This document shows, piece by piece, positions 9,217-18,144 of a stretch of DNA of 64,000 nt; within the stretch, counting starts at the first letter, position 1; each line of letters begins with the position of its first letter. The translations under genes and the position numbers were made by a program. Source of the stretch: Flammeovirga sp. SJP92 (GTDB lineage Bacteria > Bacteroidota > Bacteroidia > Cytophagales > Flammeovirgaceae); assembly GCF_001583495.1 (NCBI RefSeq), contig NZ_LQAQ01000063.1:124001-188000 (forward strand), in the 5' to 3' direction. The notes under the pieces are model-generated. The model was not told the DNA's origin and did no database searches. It saw only the letters and a program-made list of their open reading frames with translations.

Positions 9217-10263
9217 TTAATTATGAATAAACCCCTTTAAGTCTGTGAATCTCGTTCTTTTTTTCAAAAAAAACTCCTTTACAATCAACTTTTTATAAAC
9301 TTCAGGAAAGTTTATTTTATGATTTTTAATTTTTCTCCTCGCTTTGATCAAATAACCAAGTGAAAAATAGAAGTCTCTATGTGCTTTTAACACAGCCCAA
9401 AGGTTATTTACTTCTCCTTTTAAAAGAAATCTCACTCCTGCTATTCCATCTAATACCATCCTAAAAAATAATACCAGAAACAATTGAGAAGAAGGTAAAT
9501 TCTTAAAAAGCAAGAAGAGCCCATTTCTAAAATTCAAATAGGTTTTTTTAGGATTTTCTCTACTGAGTGTACCTCCTCCTACGTGATATACTTCAGCATC
9601 TCCAACGGCTTTGATTTTATATCCTTCACTCTTCAATCTCCAGCACAAATCTATTTCTTCCATATGAGCAAAAAAACTTTCATCTAAACCTCCCATTTGA
9701 TGATAAAGTTCCGCTCTTATAAATAAACACGCTCCTGTCGCCCAAAACACATCAACGGTATCATTATATTGACCATCATCGTATTCTAAAGCATGCATAA
9801 TTCTTCCTCTGCAGAAAGGATAGCCCATAAAATCCATATATCCTCCTGCGGCTCCAGCATGTTCAAAGGATTCTTGATCAGAGAAAAGTTTAATTTTTGG
9901 TTGACAAGCAGCAACTTGCTCATCACTTTCCATAAGAGAAAGTAAAGGTGTCAACCAGTTTTCGGGACACTGTATATCTGAATTCAGCAATACATAGTAT
10001 TTTGCATCTATCTGTTCTAATGCTTTATTATATCCACCAGTAAATCCGAAATTTTCAGATAGTTCTATTAATTGTACGTGAGGGTAATTTTCTTTCAAAA
10101 AAGGGACAGAGTCATCAGTAGATGCGTTATCCGCGACAATTACTTTAGCCCCATAACTACTTTGAATTACACTATCTAAAAATTCGTCTAAAAATTTCCT
10201 ACCGTTATAATTCAAAATAACGATAGCAACCTCATCATAAGGAAGTTCGCTTGTTGGCTTCAT
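9217..10263 (-). CDS. Family 2 glycosyltransferase
   Basis: A 348-residue inverting glycosyltransferase with a GT-A fold. It starts with the nucleotide-sugar-binding strand VAIVILNYNGRKFLDEFLDSV, then VIVADNASTDDSVPFL. The DxD-type metal site is seen as VLLNSDIQ (about residue 94). FWATGACLFIRAELYHQMGG and FFAHMEEIDLCWRLKSEGYK carry the catalytic ED region, typical of rhamnosyltransferase-like GT2 proteins. The C-terminal basic, hydrophobic segment (LFLLFKNLPSSQLFLVLFFRMVLDGI) probably associates with the membrane. The donor and acceptor are unknown. It is probably involved in surface polysaccharide or glycoprotein sugar assembly. Confidence 0.88.
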   Translation of the reverse strand: MKPTSELPYDEVAIVILNYNGRKFLDEFLDSVIQSSYGAKVIVADNASTDDSVPFLKENYPHVQLIELSENFGFTGGYNKALEQIDAKYYVLLNSDIQCPENWLTPLLSLMESDEQVAACQPKIKLFSDQESFEHAGAAGGYMDFMGYPFCRGRIMHALEYDDGQYNDTVDVFWATGACLFIRAELYHQMGGLDESFFAHMEEIDLCWRLKSEGYKIKAVGDAEVYHVGGGTLSRENPKKTYLNFRNGLFLLFKNLPSSQLFLVLFFRMVLDGIAGVRFLLKGEVNNLWAVLKAHRDFYFSLGYLIKARRKIKNHKINFPEVYKKLIVKEFFLKKRTRFTDLKGFIHN

Positions 10264-10334
10264 GTCAACAAAAAAGTCTCAGTTTATATATAAAGTACCA
10301 GAGCAAAATAAAATAGCATTTCATTCTAGTACTT

Positions 10335-10366
10335 AGGGGTTGCTGGTGTTTTGACCAACAACCCCT
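10335..10366. terminator. Hairpin downstream of ybaB
   Basis: AGGGGTTG...TGGT / ACCA...CAACCCCT hairpin lying between ybaB and the glycosyltransferase gene. There is no clear T run on either side, so it may be a weak terminator. Confidence 0.45.
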
Positions 10367-10411
10367 ATTATGCTTACTTAGCTATATTGTAAAACTAAGT
10401 AAAAAATTTGC

Positions 10412-10741
10412 TTATCCTAAATTTCCGAAGTCCATACCAGGAATGTTAGGCATCATTCCTTTCGTAGTCTTCATTAATCTTTCTTGTCCTTTCTGATCTG
10501 CTTCTTGGATTGCTTGGTTAACAGCGGCTACCACAAGATCTTGCAGCATTTCTCTGTCTTCCTCTTTACAAAGCAATGGATCAATTTCTAATTTAATCAC
10601 CTGCTTTTTACCATTTGCCACGGCTCTTACCATTCCTCCACCTGCATCTCCTTCAGCAGTGACATTTACTAAGTCTTCTTGTGCTTGTTTTAATTTTTCT
10701 TGGACCTCTTTCAATTGTCCAAACATATTACTAAAATCCAT
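10412..10741 (-). CDS. ybaB: YbaB/EbfC-family nucleoid-associated protein
   Basis: I chose the ATG at 10741 (MDFSNMFGQLKEVQ), giving 109 residues, the usual size for this family. The longer ORF from 10786 adds an atypical cysteine-rich extension. Features are the amphipathic N-terminal helix FGQLKEVQEKLKQAQEDL, then VTAEGDAGGGMVRAVANGKKQVIKLEIDP and the Met/Pro-rich end GMMPNIPGMDFG. Members form dimers that bind DNA or associate with the nucleoid. In many bacteria ybaB lies beside dnaX-recR. Here it follows clpX by 94 bases on the same strand and may be cotranscribed with it. Confidence 0.9.
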   Translation of the reverse strand: MDFSNMFGQLKEVQEKLKQAQEDLVNVTAEGDAGGGMVRAVANGKKQVIKLEIDPLLCKEEDREMLQDLVVAAVNQAIQEADQKGQERLMKTTKGMMPNIPGMDFGNLG

Positions 10742-10835
10742 ATCGATAGGTTCTTCATTAAATTTGAAACACAAACAGCAAAGCACTTAAGAGTAGTACC
10801 TTGCTGTTTGTTAGATTTATTATGTCAATTTGTGT

Positions 10836-12071
10836 TTATGCAACTCTTAAGTTTTTCGCATGAGAAGAGCTTTCGAATTTAATCTTAGCGTATTCTCTAT
10901 CAATCACAAATTCTTTTACTTTCTCTTCAGATGATGGCAACTCATACATAGCATCAAGCATAATCGCCTCTAAGATACTACGCAATCCTCTTGCTCCTAA
11001 GTCATATTCTAATGCTTTTTCTACAATATAATCCAAAGCATCATCTTCGAACTCTAATTCAATATCCTCCATTGCAAACAATTTCTTGTATTGCTTTGTC
11101 AATGCATTCTTAGGTTCCGTCAGAATATTTCTTAAAGCATCTTTATCCAATGGCTTCAAGTAAGTCACCAATGGTAAACGACCGATAAGTTCTGGAATGA
11201 TACCAAAACGTTTTAAGTCTTGTGCCGTCACAAACTCTAATAATTCTTCTTTGTTTAATTCTGGCTGATCATTGTCTTTACCAGCAAAACCAATTGGTCT
11301 TGTATTCAAACGAGAAGCGATCATATCTGCGATACCTGCAAAGGCACCACCACAGATAAATAAGATATTTTCAGTGTTTACTGAGATTAGTTTTTGCTCA
11401 GGGTGCTTTCTCCCTCCTTGCGGTGGAACGTTTACAATTGACCCTTCTAATAATTTAAGCAATGCCTGTTGTACACCTTCACCACTTACATCTCTTGTAA
11501 TAGATGGGTTGTCAGACTTACGAGCAATTTTATCAATCTCGTCAATATATACAATACCTCTTTCTGCTTGCTCTACATTGTAATCTGCAGCTTGAAGTAA
11601 ACGAGTAAGGATGGTTTCAACGTCCTCACCTACATAACCCGCTTCTGTAATTACAGTAGCATCAGCAATACAGAAAGGTACTTGCAATGCTTTCGCTAAA
11701 GTTTTTGCTAATAATGTTTTGCCCGTACCAGTATTTCCGGTCATGATGATATTTGACTTTTCAATCACAATATCATCAGAGGTCTGCTTCTGGTTCAAAC
11801 GCTTATAATGATTATATACAGCAACCGAGAGTACTCGTTTTGCTTTATCCTGCCCGATGATATATTCATCAAGATGTTTTTTCATCTCAGCAGGTGTTTT
11901 TAAATCAAACGAAGAAGCCTCCATATCCTTTTTACGAGGTTTTCTTTCCTCCATAAGGATTTGGTGTACTTGTTCAATACAGTTGTTACAGATCTGAGCA
12001 TTCTGACCTGAAACCATTAATTCCACCGTATCTTTAGGTGCGCCACAAAACGAACAGAAATTTCCTTTCAT
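10836..12071 (-). CDS. clpX: ATP-dependent Clp protease ATP-binding subunit ClpX
   Basis: A 411-residue AAA+ unfoldase of normal length. The N-terminal zinc-binding domain shows CSFCGAP and CNNCI (four cysteines). Walker A is [15 protein letters not shown], Walker B is [11 protein letters not shown], and the ClpP-binding loop region is near [17 protein letters not shown] with an IGF-type tripeptide seen as [21 protein letters not shown] is the conserved RIIPELxGRLP segment, and [11 protein letters not shown] is sensor 2. It unfolds tagged substrates and feeds them to ClpP. clpP lies 270 bases upstream on the same strand. Confidence 0.97.
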   Translation of the reverse strand: MKGNFCSFCGAPKDTVELMVSGQNAQICNNCIEQVHQILMEERKPRKKDMEASSFDLKTPAEMKKHLDEYIIGQDKAKRVLSVAVYNHYKRLNQKQTSDDIVIEKSNIIMTGNTGTGKTLLAKTLAKALQVPFCIADATVITEAGYVGEDVETILTRLLQAADYNVEQAERGIVYIDEIDKIARKSDNPSITRDVSGEGVQQALLKLLEGSIVNVPPQGGRKHPEQKLISVNTENILFICGGAFAGIADMIASRLNTRPIGFAGKDNDQPELNKEELLEFVTAQDLKRFGIIPELIGRLPLVTYLKPLDKDALRNILTEPKNALTKQYKKLFAMEDIELEFEDDALDYIVEKALEYDLGARGLRSILEAIMLDAMYELPSSEEKVKEFVIDREYAKIKFESSSHAKNLRVA

Positions 12072-12222
12072 TTATTCTCTCCTTGCCTTTACTCTTCATT
12101 CAAAAACGTATAAAGAAAACTTTCTTTATACCACAACAAACTCCTTATAATATTCTAGAGTTTATATACTTTATGTTGAAAATGCAAGTTACTACAATTT
12201 TTACACTTTCTTACAATAGGTA

Positions 12223-12250
12223 AGAGGGAAATGTAAGATCATTTCCCTCT
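12223..12250. terminator. Hairpin between clpP and clpX
   Basis: AGAGGGAAAT / ATTTCCCTCT stem with an 8-base loop, without a strong T run. It lies in the clpP-clpX gap and may partly uncouple the two genes. Confidence 0.4.
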
Positions 12251-12341
12251 CAATACCAATGTTTTATACTTATGACAGGTTTTTTATTGAATTTTCACAG
12301 TTTAATGTAAAATCTTACTCAAAATACTGTCTAAGTTTGGT

Positions 12342-13025
12342 TTACTCGTTGTTGGTAGGGTTTCTCATCAACACCTCATCAACTAAACCATATTCTTTAG
12401 CTTGTTGAGCTCTCATCCAGTAGTCACGATCTGAATCTTGCCATACTTTGTCATAAGGCTGACCAGTATGCTTTGCTAAGATTTCATAAAGTTCCTTCTT
12501 TAATTTCTGGATTTCTCTTGCTGTAATTTCAATGTCAGATGCTTGACCTTGCGCACCACCTAATGGCTGATGAATCATGATTCTTGAGTGAGGCAAAGCA
12601 GCTCTTTTACCTTCCGCACCACCTGCTAGCAATACTGCACCCATTGATGCTGCTAAACCTGTACAGATTGTTGCAACATCAGGACGAACATATTGCATTG
12701 TATCATACATACCCAAACCTGCATATACAGAACCTCCTGGGCTATTGATGTACATCAAGATGTCTTTCTTTGCATCTAATGACTCTAAAAACAATAACTG
12801 AGCAACAACAATATTGGCTACTTGATCATCTACCTGCGTACCCATAAAGATGATACGGTCGGCAATTAATCTTGAAAACACATCAATTTGTCTGAAGTTA
12901 CGGTCTCTTTCTTCAATGACATAAGGAGTGGTATTTTCAATATTTCCAATATAGCTATCCATGTGAAGGCTCGAGATCCCCTGATCCTTCATGGCAAATT
13001 TTTTAAATTCGTTCTTAAAATCCAT
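12342..13025 (-). CDS. clpP: ATP-dependent Clp protease proteolytic subunit ClpP
   Basis: A 227-residue serine protease subunit. The catalytic Ser lies in [15 protein letters not shown] and the His in [13 protein letters not shown]. The Asp region follows as [26 protein letters not shown]. The N-terminal ~40 residues extend beyond mature ClpP and look like the usual propeptide region. It forms the tetradecameric chamber loaded by ClpX, whose gene follows downstream. The ATG at 13025 is the first in frame and gives a normal Bacteroidota length. Confidence 0.97.
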   Translation of the reverse strand: MDFKNEFKKFAMKDQGISSLHMDSYIGNIENTTPYVIEERDRNFRQIDVFSRLIADRIIFMGTQVDDQVANIVVAQLLFLESLDAKKDILMYINSPGGSVYAGLGMYDTMQYVRPDVATICTGLAASMGAVLLAGGAEGKRAALPHSRIMIHQPLGGAQGQASDIEITAREIQKLKKELYEILAKHTGQPYDKVWQDSDRDYWMRAQQAKEYGLVDEVLMRNPTNNE

Positions 13026-13104
13026 AGTTTAATCAATTTTATGAGTTAACGCTTATTAGTGCTAGACTATATATAAGCATGTTTTAAACATGCACTTACA
13101 AAAG

Positions 13105-13139
13105 AGAGCAGTGTATTTTTTATCAATCACACTGCTCTC
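13105..13139 (-). terminator. Terminator of holB
   Basis: GAGAGCAGTGT / ACACTGCTCTC hairpin. On the minus strand it is followed by TTTTG. It lies between holB and clpP. Confidence 0.65.
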
Positions 13140-13217
13140 CTATACAAATATATAATAATACTGTTACGAGAGAAGAAAAATCTCTCTTGTTTTTCGTTTT
13201 TTTCTTAAAAAATGAGG

Positions 13218-14360
13218 TTAATATATAATACGCTCAAACGCTTTCCCGACCTTGATGGATAATGTTACAAAAGTAATTTTTGGGTTCGCATTTCTTTCAA
13301 TGTAATAAAAAGAGTCATTGAAGCTTTTCACCAATTCAGGCAGGTTCTTCTCTGTGAGCACTTTAGAAAAATTATTAACAAAGGCTCTTGTCTCTTCATC
13401 TAATCTGATTACTGCTTCTGCATTGTTTTTGATCAACATGGCTTCTCTAAAAAGGGTCAATCCAAACTTGAAAAAGTTTTTCTGTCCTTCTTTCCCCAGT
13501 TTATTGAACTCTTCAGACCACTTTCCTACAATCTCTGTAAAATCACGTTTGAAACATGACCTCATCCAATTTTTGAAAAGTTCTTCACTTTGATCAGGCA
13601 CATCTGAAGCAATTCTCAATGCTTCACGAATATTTCCATCAGCAAGGAATGCTACTTTTTGTGACTTACTAGCCTCTACACCTTGTTGCATCAACAAATT
13701 TCCAACCTCATCATCAGAGGGAGCTGGAACATATATTTTTTGTGCTCTGGAAAGAATCGTCACTAAAAGTTTTTCAGGATCATTACTAACCATAAAGAAT
13801 AATGTCTTCTCTGGCGGTTCTTCCAATATCTTCAAAACAGCATTAGCGGCAGGTGCCTGCATTAATTCTGGCATCCACATCAATACAATCTTATAGCCTC
13901 CCTGATGTGCTTTGATAGACATGGATTTGATCACTTCACGACTTTCCTGTCTTGAAATAATGGCTTGCTTGTTTTCTCCTCCAATAAAATCAACCCAATC
14001 ACTGACGTTTTTGTACGTTCCATTTTCTTCCAATACAAAAGACCTCCAGTCTGGAAGAAAACGCTCGGTTACAGCATCCTCCCTCTTGCTTACTTTTTTT
14101 GTAGTGACAGTTGGCACTACAAAGTGCAGATCAGGGTGAAGCATTTTCTGTGCATTTCTACATGATTTACACTGTCCACAAGCATCTTCATCTCCAGGGT
14201 TTTCACAGTTGAGGTAATTTGCATAAGCCAAAGCCAATGGAAGCTGTACACCTCCTTCTTTCCCAATAAATAATTGAGCATGGGCAATTTTATTTTGCTG
14301 TGCAGCATGGATTAATATTTTCTTAACGTCTGACGCTCCTGGTACTTGTGCGAAAAGCAT
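13218..14360 (-). CDS. holB: DNA polymerase III, delta' subunit
   Basis: A 380-residue clamp-loader ATPase-like protein. A zinc module is visible as CENPGDEDACGQCKSC (about 51-66). The segments AHAQLFIGKEGGVQLPLALAYANYL (degenerate Walker A), YKIVLMWMPELMQAPAANAVLKILEEPPEKTLFFMVSNDPEKLLVTILSRAQ (Walker B/SRC region, here SRA) follow the delta' pattern. The phosphate loop lacks the classical GxxGxGKT, as expected for delta', which does not hydrolyse ATP. Its role is opening and loading the sliding clamp. The gene is apparently monocistronic. Confidence 0.9.
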   Translation of the reverse strand: MLFAQVPGASDVKKILIHAAQQNKIAHAQLFIGKEGGVQLPLALAYANYLNCENPGDEDACGQCKSCRNAQKMLHPDLHFVVPTVTTKKVSKREDAVTERFLPDWRSFVLEENGTYKNVSDWVDFIGGENKQAIISRQESREVIKSMSIKAHQGGYKIVLMWMPELMQAPAANAVLKILEEPPEKTLFFMVSNDPEKLLVTILSRAQKIYVPAPSDDEVGNLLMQQGVEASKSQKVAFLADGNIREALRIASDVPDQSEELFKNWMRSCFKRDFTEIVGKWSEEFNKLGKEGQKNFFKFGLTLFREAMLIKNNAEAVIRLDEETRAFVNNFSKVLTEKNLPELVKSFNDSFYYIERNANPKITFVTLSIKVGKAFERIIY

Positions 14361-14532
14361 GTAAATCTGTTTAATTGACTTTATAGTATAAGTGCTAAGT
14401 CAAAATTAATTGTCCTCTATTTTTGGCTTGGTACTTATCAAATACTTTATCACGGCAAATTTCAATATTTCACCCTTTTATGCAAATTCTTTCTGTACTA
14501 CTTCCTCAATTTTTGTTATTTGGCAACAAAGC

Positions 14533-14563
14533 AAAAAAAGAGACCTCATAATTATGAGGCCTC
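14533..14563 (-). terminator. Terminator of the first small lipoprotein gene
   Basis: GAGACCTCAT / ATGAGGCCTC stem with a 4-base loop. On the minus strand seven T follow. Its presence supports real transcription of the short gene just upstream. Confidence 0.85.
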
Positions 14564-14616
14564 TAAAGGGTAAATACATTTCATATCATACTTCGATAAT
14601 TTTAATATTTTTCGAT

Positions 14617-14751
14617 TTATTCGTGAACCATATGGTAAATATTATTGGAATCATTCGGATTATAACCTGAAGCTACTGAGCTTTTGTAGGATACACAACT
14701 GCTCAATGAAAGCAGAAATGCTCCAATCAGGAGTAATTTTAAATATTTCAT
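14617..14751 (-). CDS. Small lipoprotein, 44 residues (paralogue 1)
   Basis: A short ORF encoding MKYLKLLLIGAFLLSLSSCV followed by SYKSSVASGYNPNDSNNIYH and MVHE. It has a complete lipoprotein signal with the lipobox LSSC, so the mature peptide is only about 26 residues after Cys 19. A near-identical gene lies 214 bases upstream at 14966-15100 in the same direction. The shared pattern CVSYK-S-SGYNPND-NIYH-HE shows that protein sequence, not only DNA, is conserved. Its own terminator follows. Function is unknown, and I recognise no family. Confidence 0.85.
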   Translation of the reverse strand: MKYLKLLLIGAFLLSLSSCVSYKSSVASGYNPNDSNNIYHMVHE

Positions 14752-14923
14752 AGTAGCGTGAGTTTGAGATAATAATTTTTCCGATAGTGTTATTTCGGTT
14801 CCTTTAAGTTAACATTTATTTACTAGAATCACAAAGGATTGATAAAAGTTAAAGCTAAATGACAATTTATTTTCTCAACACCAACAAAATAAGACCATTA
14901 AACACTAACTATCAATAATTTAC

Positions 14924-14957
14924 AAACAAAAATAACCTTCTAATTTGCTTAGAAGGT
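14924..14957 (-). terminator. Terminator of the second small lipoprotein gene
   Basis: ACCTTCTA / TAGAAGGT stem. On the minus strand it is followed by TTATTTTTG. It separates the two tandem paralogues into individual transcripts. Confidence 0.8.
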
Positions 14958-14965
14958 CTCCCTTA

Positions 14966-15100
14966 TTATTCATGATTTATATGATAGATATTCTCAATGT
15001 CATTTGGATTGTATCCTGATACAATTGAGTCTTTATAGGATACACAACTACTTAAGGTTACTATAAAAATACCAGCTAATAAAATTTTAAAGTTTTTCAT
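14966..15100 (-). CDS. Small lipoprotein, 44 residues (paralogue 2)
   Basis: Encodes MKNFKILLAGIFIVTLSSCV then SYKDSIVSGYNPNDIENIYH and INHE. It has the same length and lipobox position (Cys 19) as the paralogue at 14617-14751. The mature parts agree at most positions while the signal peptides differ more, the pattern expected for a functional secreted peptide under selection. It is probably acylated and sorted to the outer membrane or periplasm. It lies divergent from trmD. Confidence 0.85.
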   Translation of the reverse strand: MKNFKILLAGIFIVTLSSCVSYKDSIVSGYNPNDIENIYHINHE

Positions 15101-15244
15101 GTTTCTATAGTTTTAGTGTTTTTTGCTTAATAATTATACGTAAATAATACACTTAAAGATTTCTTTTTTAGGTGTATTTAACAAGAAAAACAAATAGTTG
15201 TGAATCAGTATACAAAGACAAAAAGGATTTCAATTCATTGTTTG

Positions 15245-15252
15245 TATCTTTG
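15245..15252 (+). promoter_or_regulatory. Putative -7 box for trmD
   Basis: TATCTTTG matches TAnnTTTG exactly and lies 47 bases before the trmD start. The TTG -33 element is not obvious. Confidence 0.45.
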
Positions 15253-15298
15253 CAATTCAAAATTTATATAGATTTTCAACTCAATCGTTGTCATTATA

Positions 15299-16036
15299 AT
15301 GCGTATTGATATTATATCGTGTGTGCCAAAATTATTGGACAGTCCATTTTCTCACTCTATTCTACAAAGAGCCAATGATAAAGCTCTTTCTGAAGTTCAC
15401 GTTCATGATTTAAGAGAATATAAGGTGAATAAACATGGTCATATTGATGACTATGCTTACGGACATGGAGCTGGAATGGTATTGATGGCAGATCCGATTT
15501 TTAATTGTATTGAAGATCTTAAAAAAGAAAGAGACTATCAGGAAGTCATTTATATGACACCTGACGGTGAAGTTTTCGATCAGCAGATTGCCAATCACCT
15601 CTCTATCAGTTGTGAAAATATTATCATCCTTTGCGGTCATTACAAAGGTATTGATCAAAGAGTCAGAGACGAGGTAATTACAAGAGAAATCTCTATTGGT
15701 GATTTTGTACTTTCGGGGGGTGAATTAGCGGCAGCTGTTGTAGCCGATGCTATTATCAGATTAATCCCGGGAGTGCTTGGTGATGAGACATCCGCTTTAA
15801 CAGACTCTTTTCAGGATGGTCTTTTAGCTCCTCCTGTTTATACCAGACCAAGAGAATGGAAAGGACAAGAAGTACCTGACATCCTTCTTTCTGGGCACGA
15901 ATCTAAAATAGATGAATGGCGGTTAGAGCAGTCAATGGAACGTACAAAGGAAAGACGTCCTGATTTGTGGGAAAAGTATTTGGATGCTCACCCTGAAATT
16001 AAACCAAGAAAAACGAAGAAAAAGAAAAGGAAATAA
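15299..16036 (+). CDS. trmD: tRNA (guanine-N1-)-methyltransferase
   Basis: A 245-residue SPOUT-fold methyltransferase that makes m1G37 in tRNAs, preventing frameshifts. Motifs seen are DLREY near the N terminus, [29 protein letters not shown] (knot region with SAM contacts), [21 protein letters not shown] and the linker/C-terminal segment [32 protein letters not shown]-type ending in [11 protein letters not shown]. The tail is lysine-rich ([11 protein letters not shown]). It stands alone here, not in the rpsP-rimM-trmD-rplS operon seen in many bacteria. Confidence 0.96.
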   Translation: [245 protein letters not shown]

Positions 16037-16050
16037 TCAAGCTTTTTTAT

Positions 16051-16096
16051 ATACCCCCTTCCTTTTTTGTATGGATACAATAAAAAGAAGGGGGGT
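16051..16096. terminator. Bidirectional terminator between trmD and the outer-membrane protein gene
   Basis: A long stem pairs ACCCCCTTCCTTTTTTGTAT (left) with ACAATAAAAAGAAGGGGGGT (right) around a short loop, placed between convergent genes. Confidence 0.8.
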
Positions 16097-16126
16097 TCTG
16101 TTCTTCATCGATAGGAAAAGTAGATC

Positions 16127-16789
16127 CTATAAATGTAAATCCATTGCCGCACCAATTTCAATAAAGCTGGCATTAACAGCCTCTCCAACATTGCTTAATG
16201 GACTTGAAACCACCGTAGTTGAATTACTATTGTACCTCAAATAAGGGATAAGCTTAAATTTTTTAGTGAAGTGGATGGGCACACCACAGTCAATGTAAAA
16301 GCCTACTTTGGAATCAAATTCCACTGAAGCAAAATCTCTGTTATTTTCCGTTACGCTATACCCTCCTGGAATCTCATACAGAAGACCACCACCTAATCGG
16401 ATACCTTTCACTTTAGCATCTTGGTTAGTGATAATTTCATACTGAGCTCCTCCTCTGAAAATTGCTCTGCCAAAAAATGAAGAGCTGGTATTACTACCAT
16501 AAGATGATGAAGTTGCATTGTATTGAAGCTGCATTGCATAACCTACATTAGCTAATAAAGAAAGATTGTTATTTAAGTAATAACCGAAACCAACCTCAAA
16601 ACCAAAGCCACTTCCATATTGGACTGAAGACAGGCCTCCATCTGCGGGAACATCTACACTCCCTAAGCCAATACCTAGGTTCATTTTTCCATTGAGAAAA
16701 AATGGGGAATCAAAATTAGATTGAGCATTGATATTAAAAGAAATTAGACTCAATAATAGGATTGAAAAAGTAAGTTTGCTAATTCTCAT
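16127..16789 (-). CDS. Outer-membrane beta-barrel protein
   Basis: I chose the ATG at 16789 (MRISKLTFSILLLSLISFNINAQ), which gives a standard signal peptide cut after NAQ. The product has 220 residues. The mature part alternates hydrophobic strands (GFGFEVGFGYYLNNNLSLLANVGYAMQLQY, AIFRGGAQYEIIT, KLIPYLRYNS) and ends in an aromatic-poor final strand, FIEIGAAMDLHL. This resembles porin-like outer-membrane barrels of the OmpW/PorT size class common in Bacteroidota. A perfect TATCTTTG -7 box sits 37 bases upstream. No function can be given. Confidence 0.75.
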   Translation of the reverse strand: MRISKLTFSILLLSLISFNINAQSNFDSPFFLNGKMNLGIGLGSVDVPADGGLSSVQYGSGFGFEVGFGYYLNNNLSLLANVGYAMQLQYNATSSSYGSNTSSSFFGRAIFRGGAQYEIITNQDAKVKGIRLGGGLLYEIPGGYSVTENNRDFASVEFDSKVGFYIDCGVPIHFTKKFKLIPYLRYNSNSTTVVSSPLSNVGEAVNASFIEIGAAMDLHL

Positions 16790-16825
16790 TATTTCATTGT
16801 TATATAAAAGATAAATAGTCGAAAT

Positions 16826-16833
16826 CAAAGATA
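16826..16833 (-). promoter_or_regulatory. Putative -7 box of the beta-barrel gene
   Basis: TATCTTTG on the minus strand, 37 bases upstream of the chosen start. This supports the start at 16789 over the longer ORF, which would begin at 16828, almost at the promoter. The -33 element is not clear. Confidence 0.45.
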
Positions 16834-16847
16834 GAAAATTTCAATAT

Positions 16848-16888
16848 AAAAAAGCACTTATAATTTATTACTAAACTATAAGTGCTTC
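16848..16888 (-). terminator. Terminator of ilvE
   Basis: AAGCACTTATA / TATAGTGCTT-type hairpin (AAGCACTTATA...TATAAGTGCTT). On the minus strand it is followed by TTTTTT. Confidence 0.85.
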
Positions 16889-16927
16889 ATATTTTTTGAG
16901 CTGGAGTTTATCCTTCTGCCTTAATGA

Positions 16928-18004
16928 CTAGATCTTATATGTCCACCCTCTTGTATCTTCGATTTCTCCTTTCTGAATACCTTGGAATTTTTCTTTCAGC
17001 TCTTGAGCGAAAGTGTAATCTGCTGGCAATTCATAATCAATACCCTCATCGGCAATTGAAGCAAAAGGAGCAATCGTAACAGCTGTACCAATACCGAAAG
17101 CACCGTTTAATCTGCCTTCCTTGATCGCTGTGATCACTTCCTCTACAGAAATATGACGCTCTTCTACTTTCTTACCCATTTCCTCTAATAATTCAATTAC
17201 AGTCAAACGAGTGATAGAACGTAGGATTGTGTCCTCTACAGGAATAGTAGGTGAAGTCACGAATGTACCGTCGATATCGAACATTACATTCATAGTACCT
17301 GATTCCTCAATATATTTACGCTCTTTAGCGTCTGTATACAATAACTGGTCGTATCCTTGCTCTGCCGCTAATTTTGCTGGAAGTAAAGACGCAGCATAGT
17401 TACCTGCCACTTTAGCGAAACCTGTTCCGCCTGGAGCCGTTCTCGCAAACTCTTTCTCCACTTTAAGTTTTAGCGCTTTAGAATAATATTTCCCTGCTGG
17501 AGCTGTGATGATTGCAAACGTATATGTCTCTGATGGACGCATTCCTAAAAATGAATCTGTTGCAAACATAAACGGACGGATATAAAGTGAACTGTCTGGC
17601 GTATTTGGCACCCACTCTCTGTCAATCTCTAAAAGTGTATGTAAACCTTCCATAAAAATTTCTTCTGGAATCGTTGGCATACAGATTCTTTCTGCAGAGA
17701 CGTTTAATCTTTTAGCGTTTTCCTCTGGACGGAAGACTAGTACTTCCTCAGCGTTTTGTGCGTTTCTAAATGCTTTTAATCCTTCAAATATAGACTGCCC
17801 ATAATGCAATGACGACGTTGCAGGACTTAATTGAAATGAATCGTAAGGGACGACTCTTAAGTCTTGCCATTTACCATCGCGATAGTCAGCTACAAACATG
17901 TGGTCAGACATAGTCTTTCCAAATGGTATATTATTGAAATCTACTGTACTTAAACGTGAGTTCTCAGTCTTCTCAATTCTGATGTCTAATGTCAAATCCT
18001 TCAT
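16928..18004 (-). CDS. ilvE: Branched-chain amino acid aminotransferase
   Basis: A 358-residue fold-type IV PLP aminotransferase of the long (class II BCAT) kind. It interconverts Leu/Ile/Val with their 2-oxo acids using glutamate/2-oxoglutarate. The N-terminal part contains FGKTMSDHMFVADYRDGKW and LHYGQSIFEGLKAF. The PLP lysine lies in GFAKVAGNYAASL (around 205). The phosphate and substrate contacts EESGTMNVMF and SITRLTVIELLEEMGKKVEERH follow, then NGAFGIGTAVTIAPF. It is monocistronic here, with a strong terminator and no ilv/leu neighbours. Confidence 0.93.
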   Translation of the reverse strand: MKDLTLDIRIEKTENSRLSTVDFNNIPFGKTMSDHMFVADYRDGKWQDLRVVPYDSFQLSPATSSLHYGQSIFEGLKAFRNAQNAEEVLVFRPEENAKRLNVSAERICMPTIPEEIFMEGLHTLLEIDREWVPNTPDSSLYIRPFMFATDSFLGMRPSETYTFAIITAPAGKYYSKALKLKVEKEFARTAPGGTGFAKVAGNYAASLLPAKLAAEQGYDQLLYTDAKERKYIEESGTMNVMFDIDGTFVTSPTIPVEDTILRSITRLTVIELLEEMGKKVEERHISVEEVITAIKEGRLNGAFGIGTAVTIAPFASIADEGIDYELPADYTFAQELKEKFQGIQKGEIEDTRGWTYKI

Positions 18005-18056
18005 AATACTGAACTAACAATTTTTTGCGATGTGAAAAATGTGCCATAAATATAGA

Positions 18057-18064
18057 TACATTTG
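18057..18064 (+). promoter_or_regulatory. Putative -7 box for the CorC/CNNM gene
   Basis: TACATTTG matches TAnnTTTG, 80 bases upstream of the gene start. No TTG lies at the expected spacing. Confidence 0.35.
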
Positions 18065-18144
18065 TACTATTGTGAGTTATTATTTCGAAAATTGTGCAAC
18101 TCTTAATGAGTTTTTTTGATATTTGTTAAAAATTTCGGAGAAAA

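Noticed and set aside
13318-14308. Several open frames of 63-91 codons opposite holB
   Set aside because: They are antisense shadows of a clearly coding gene; none has a family match or ribosome site.
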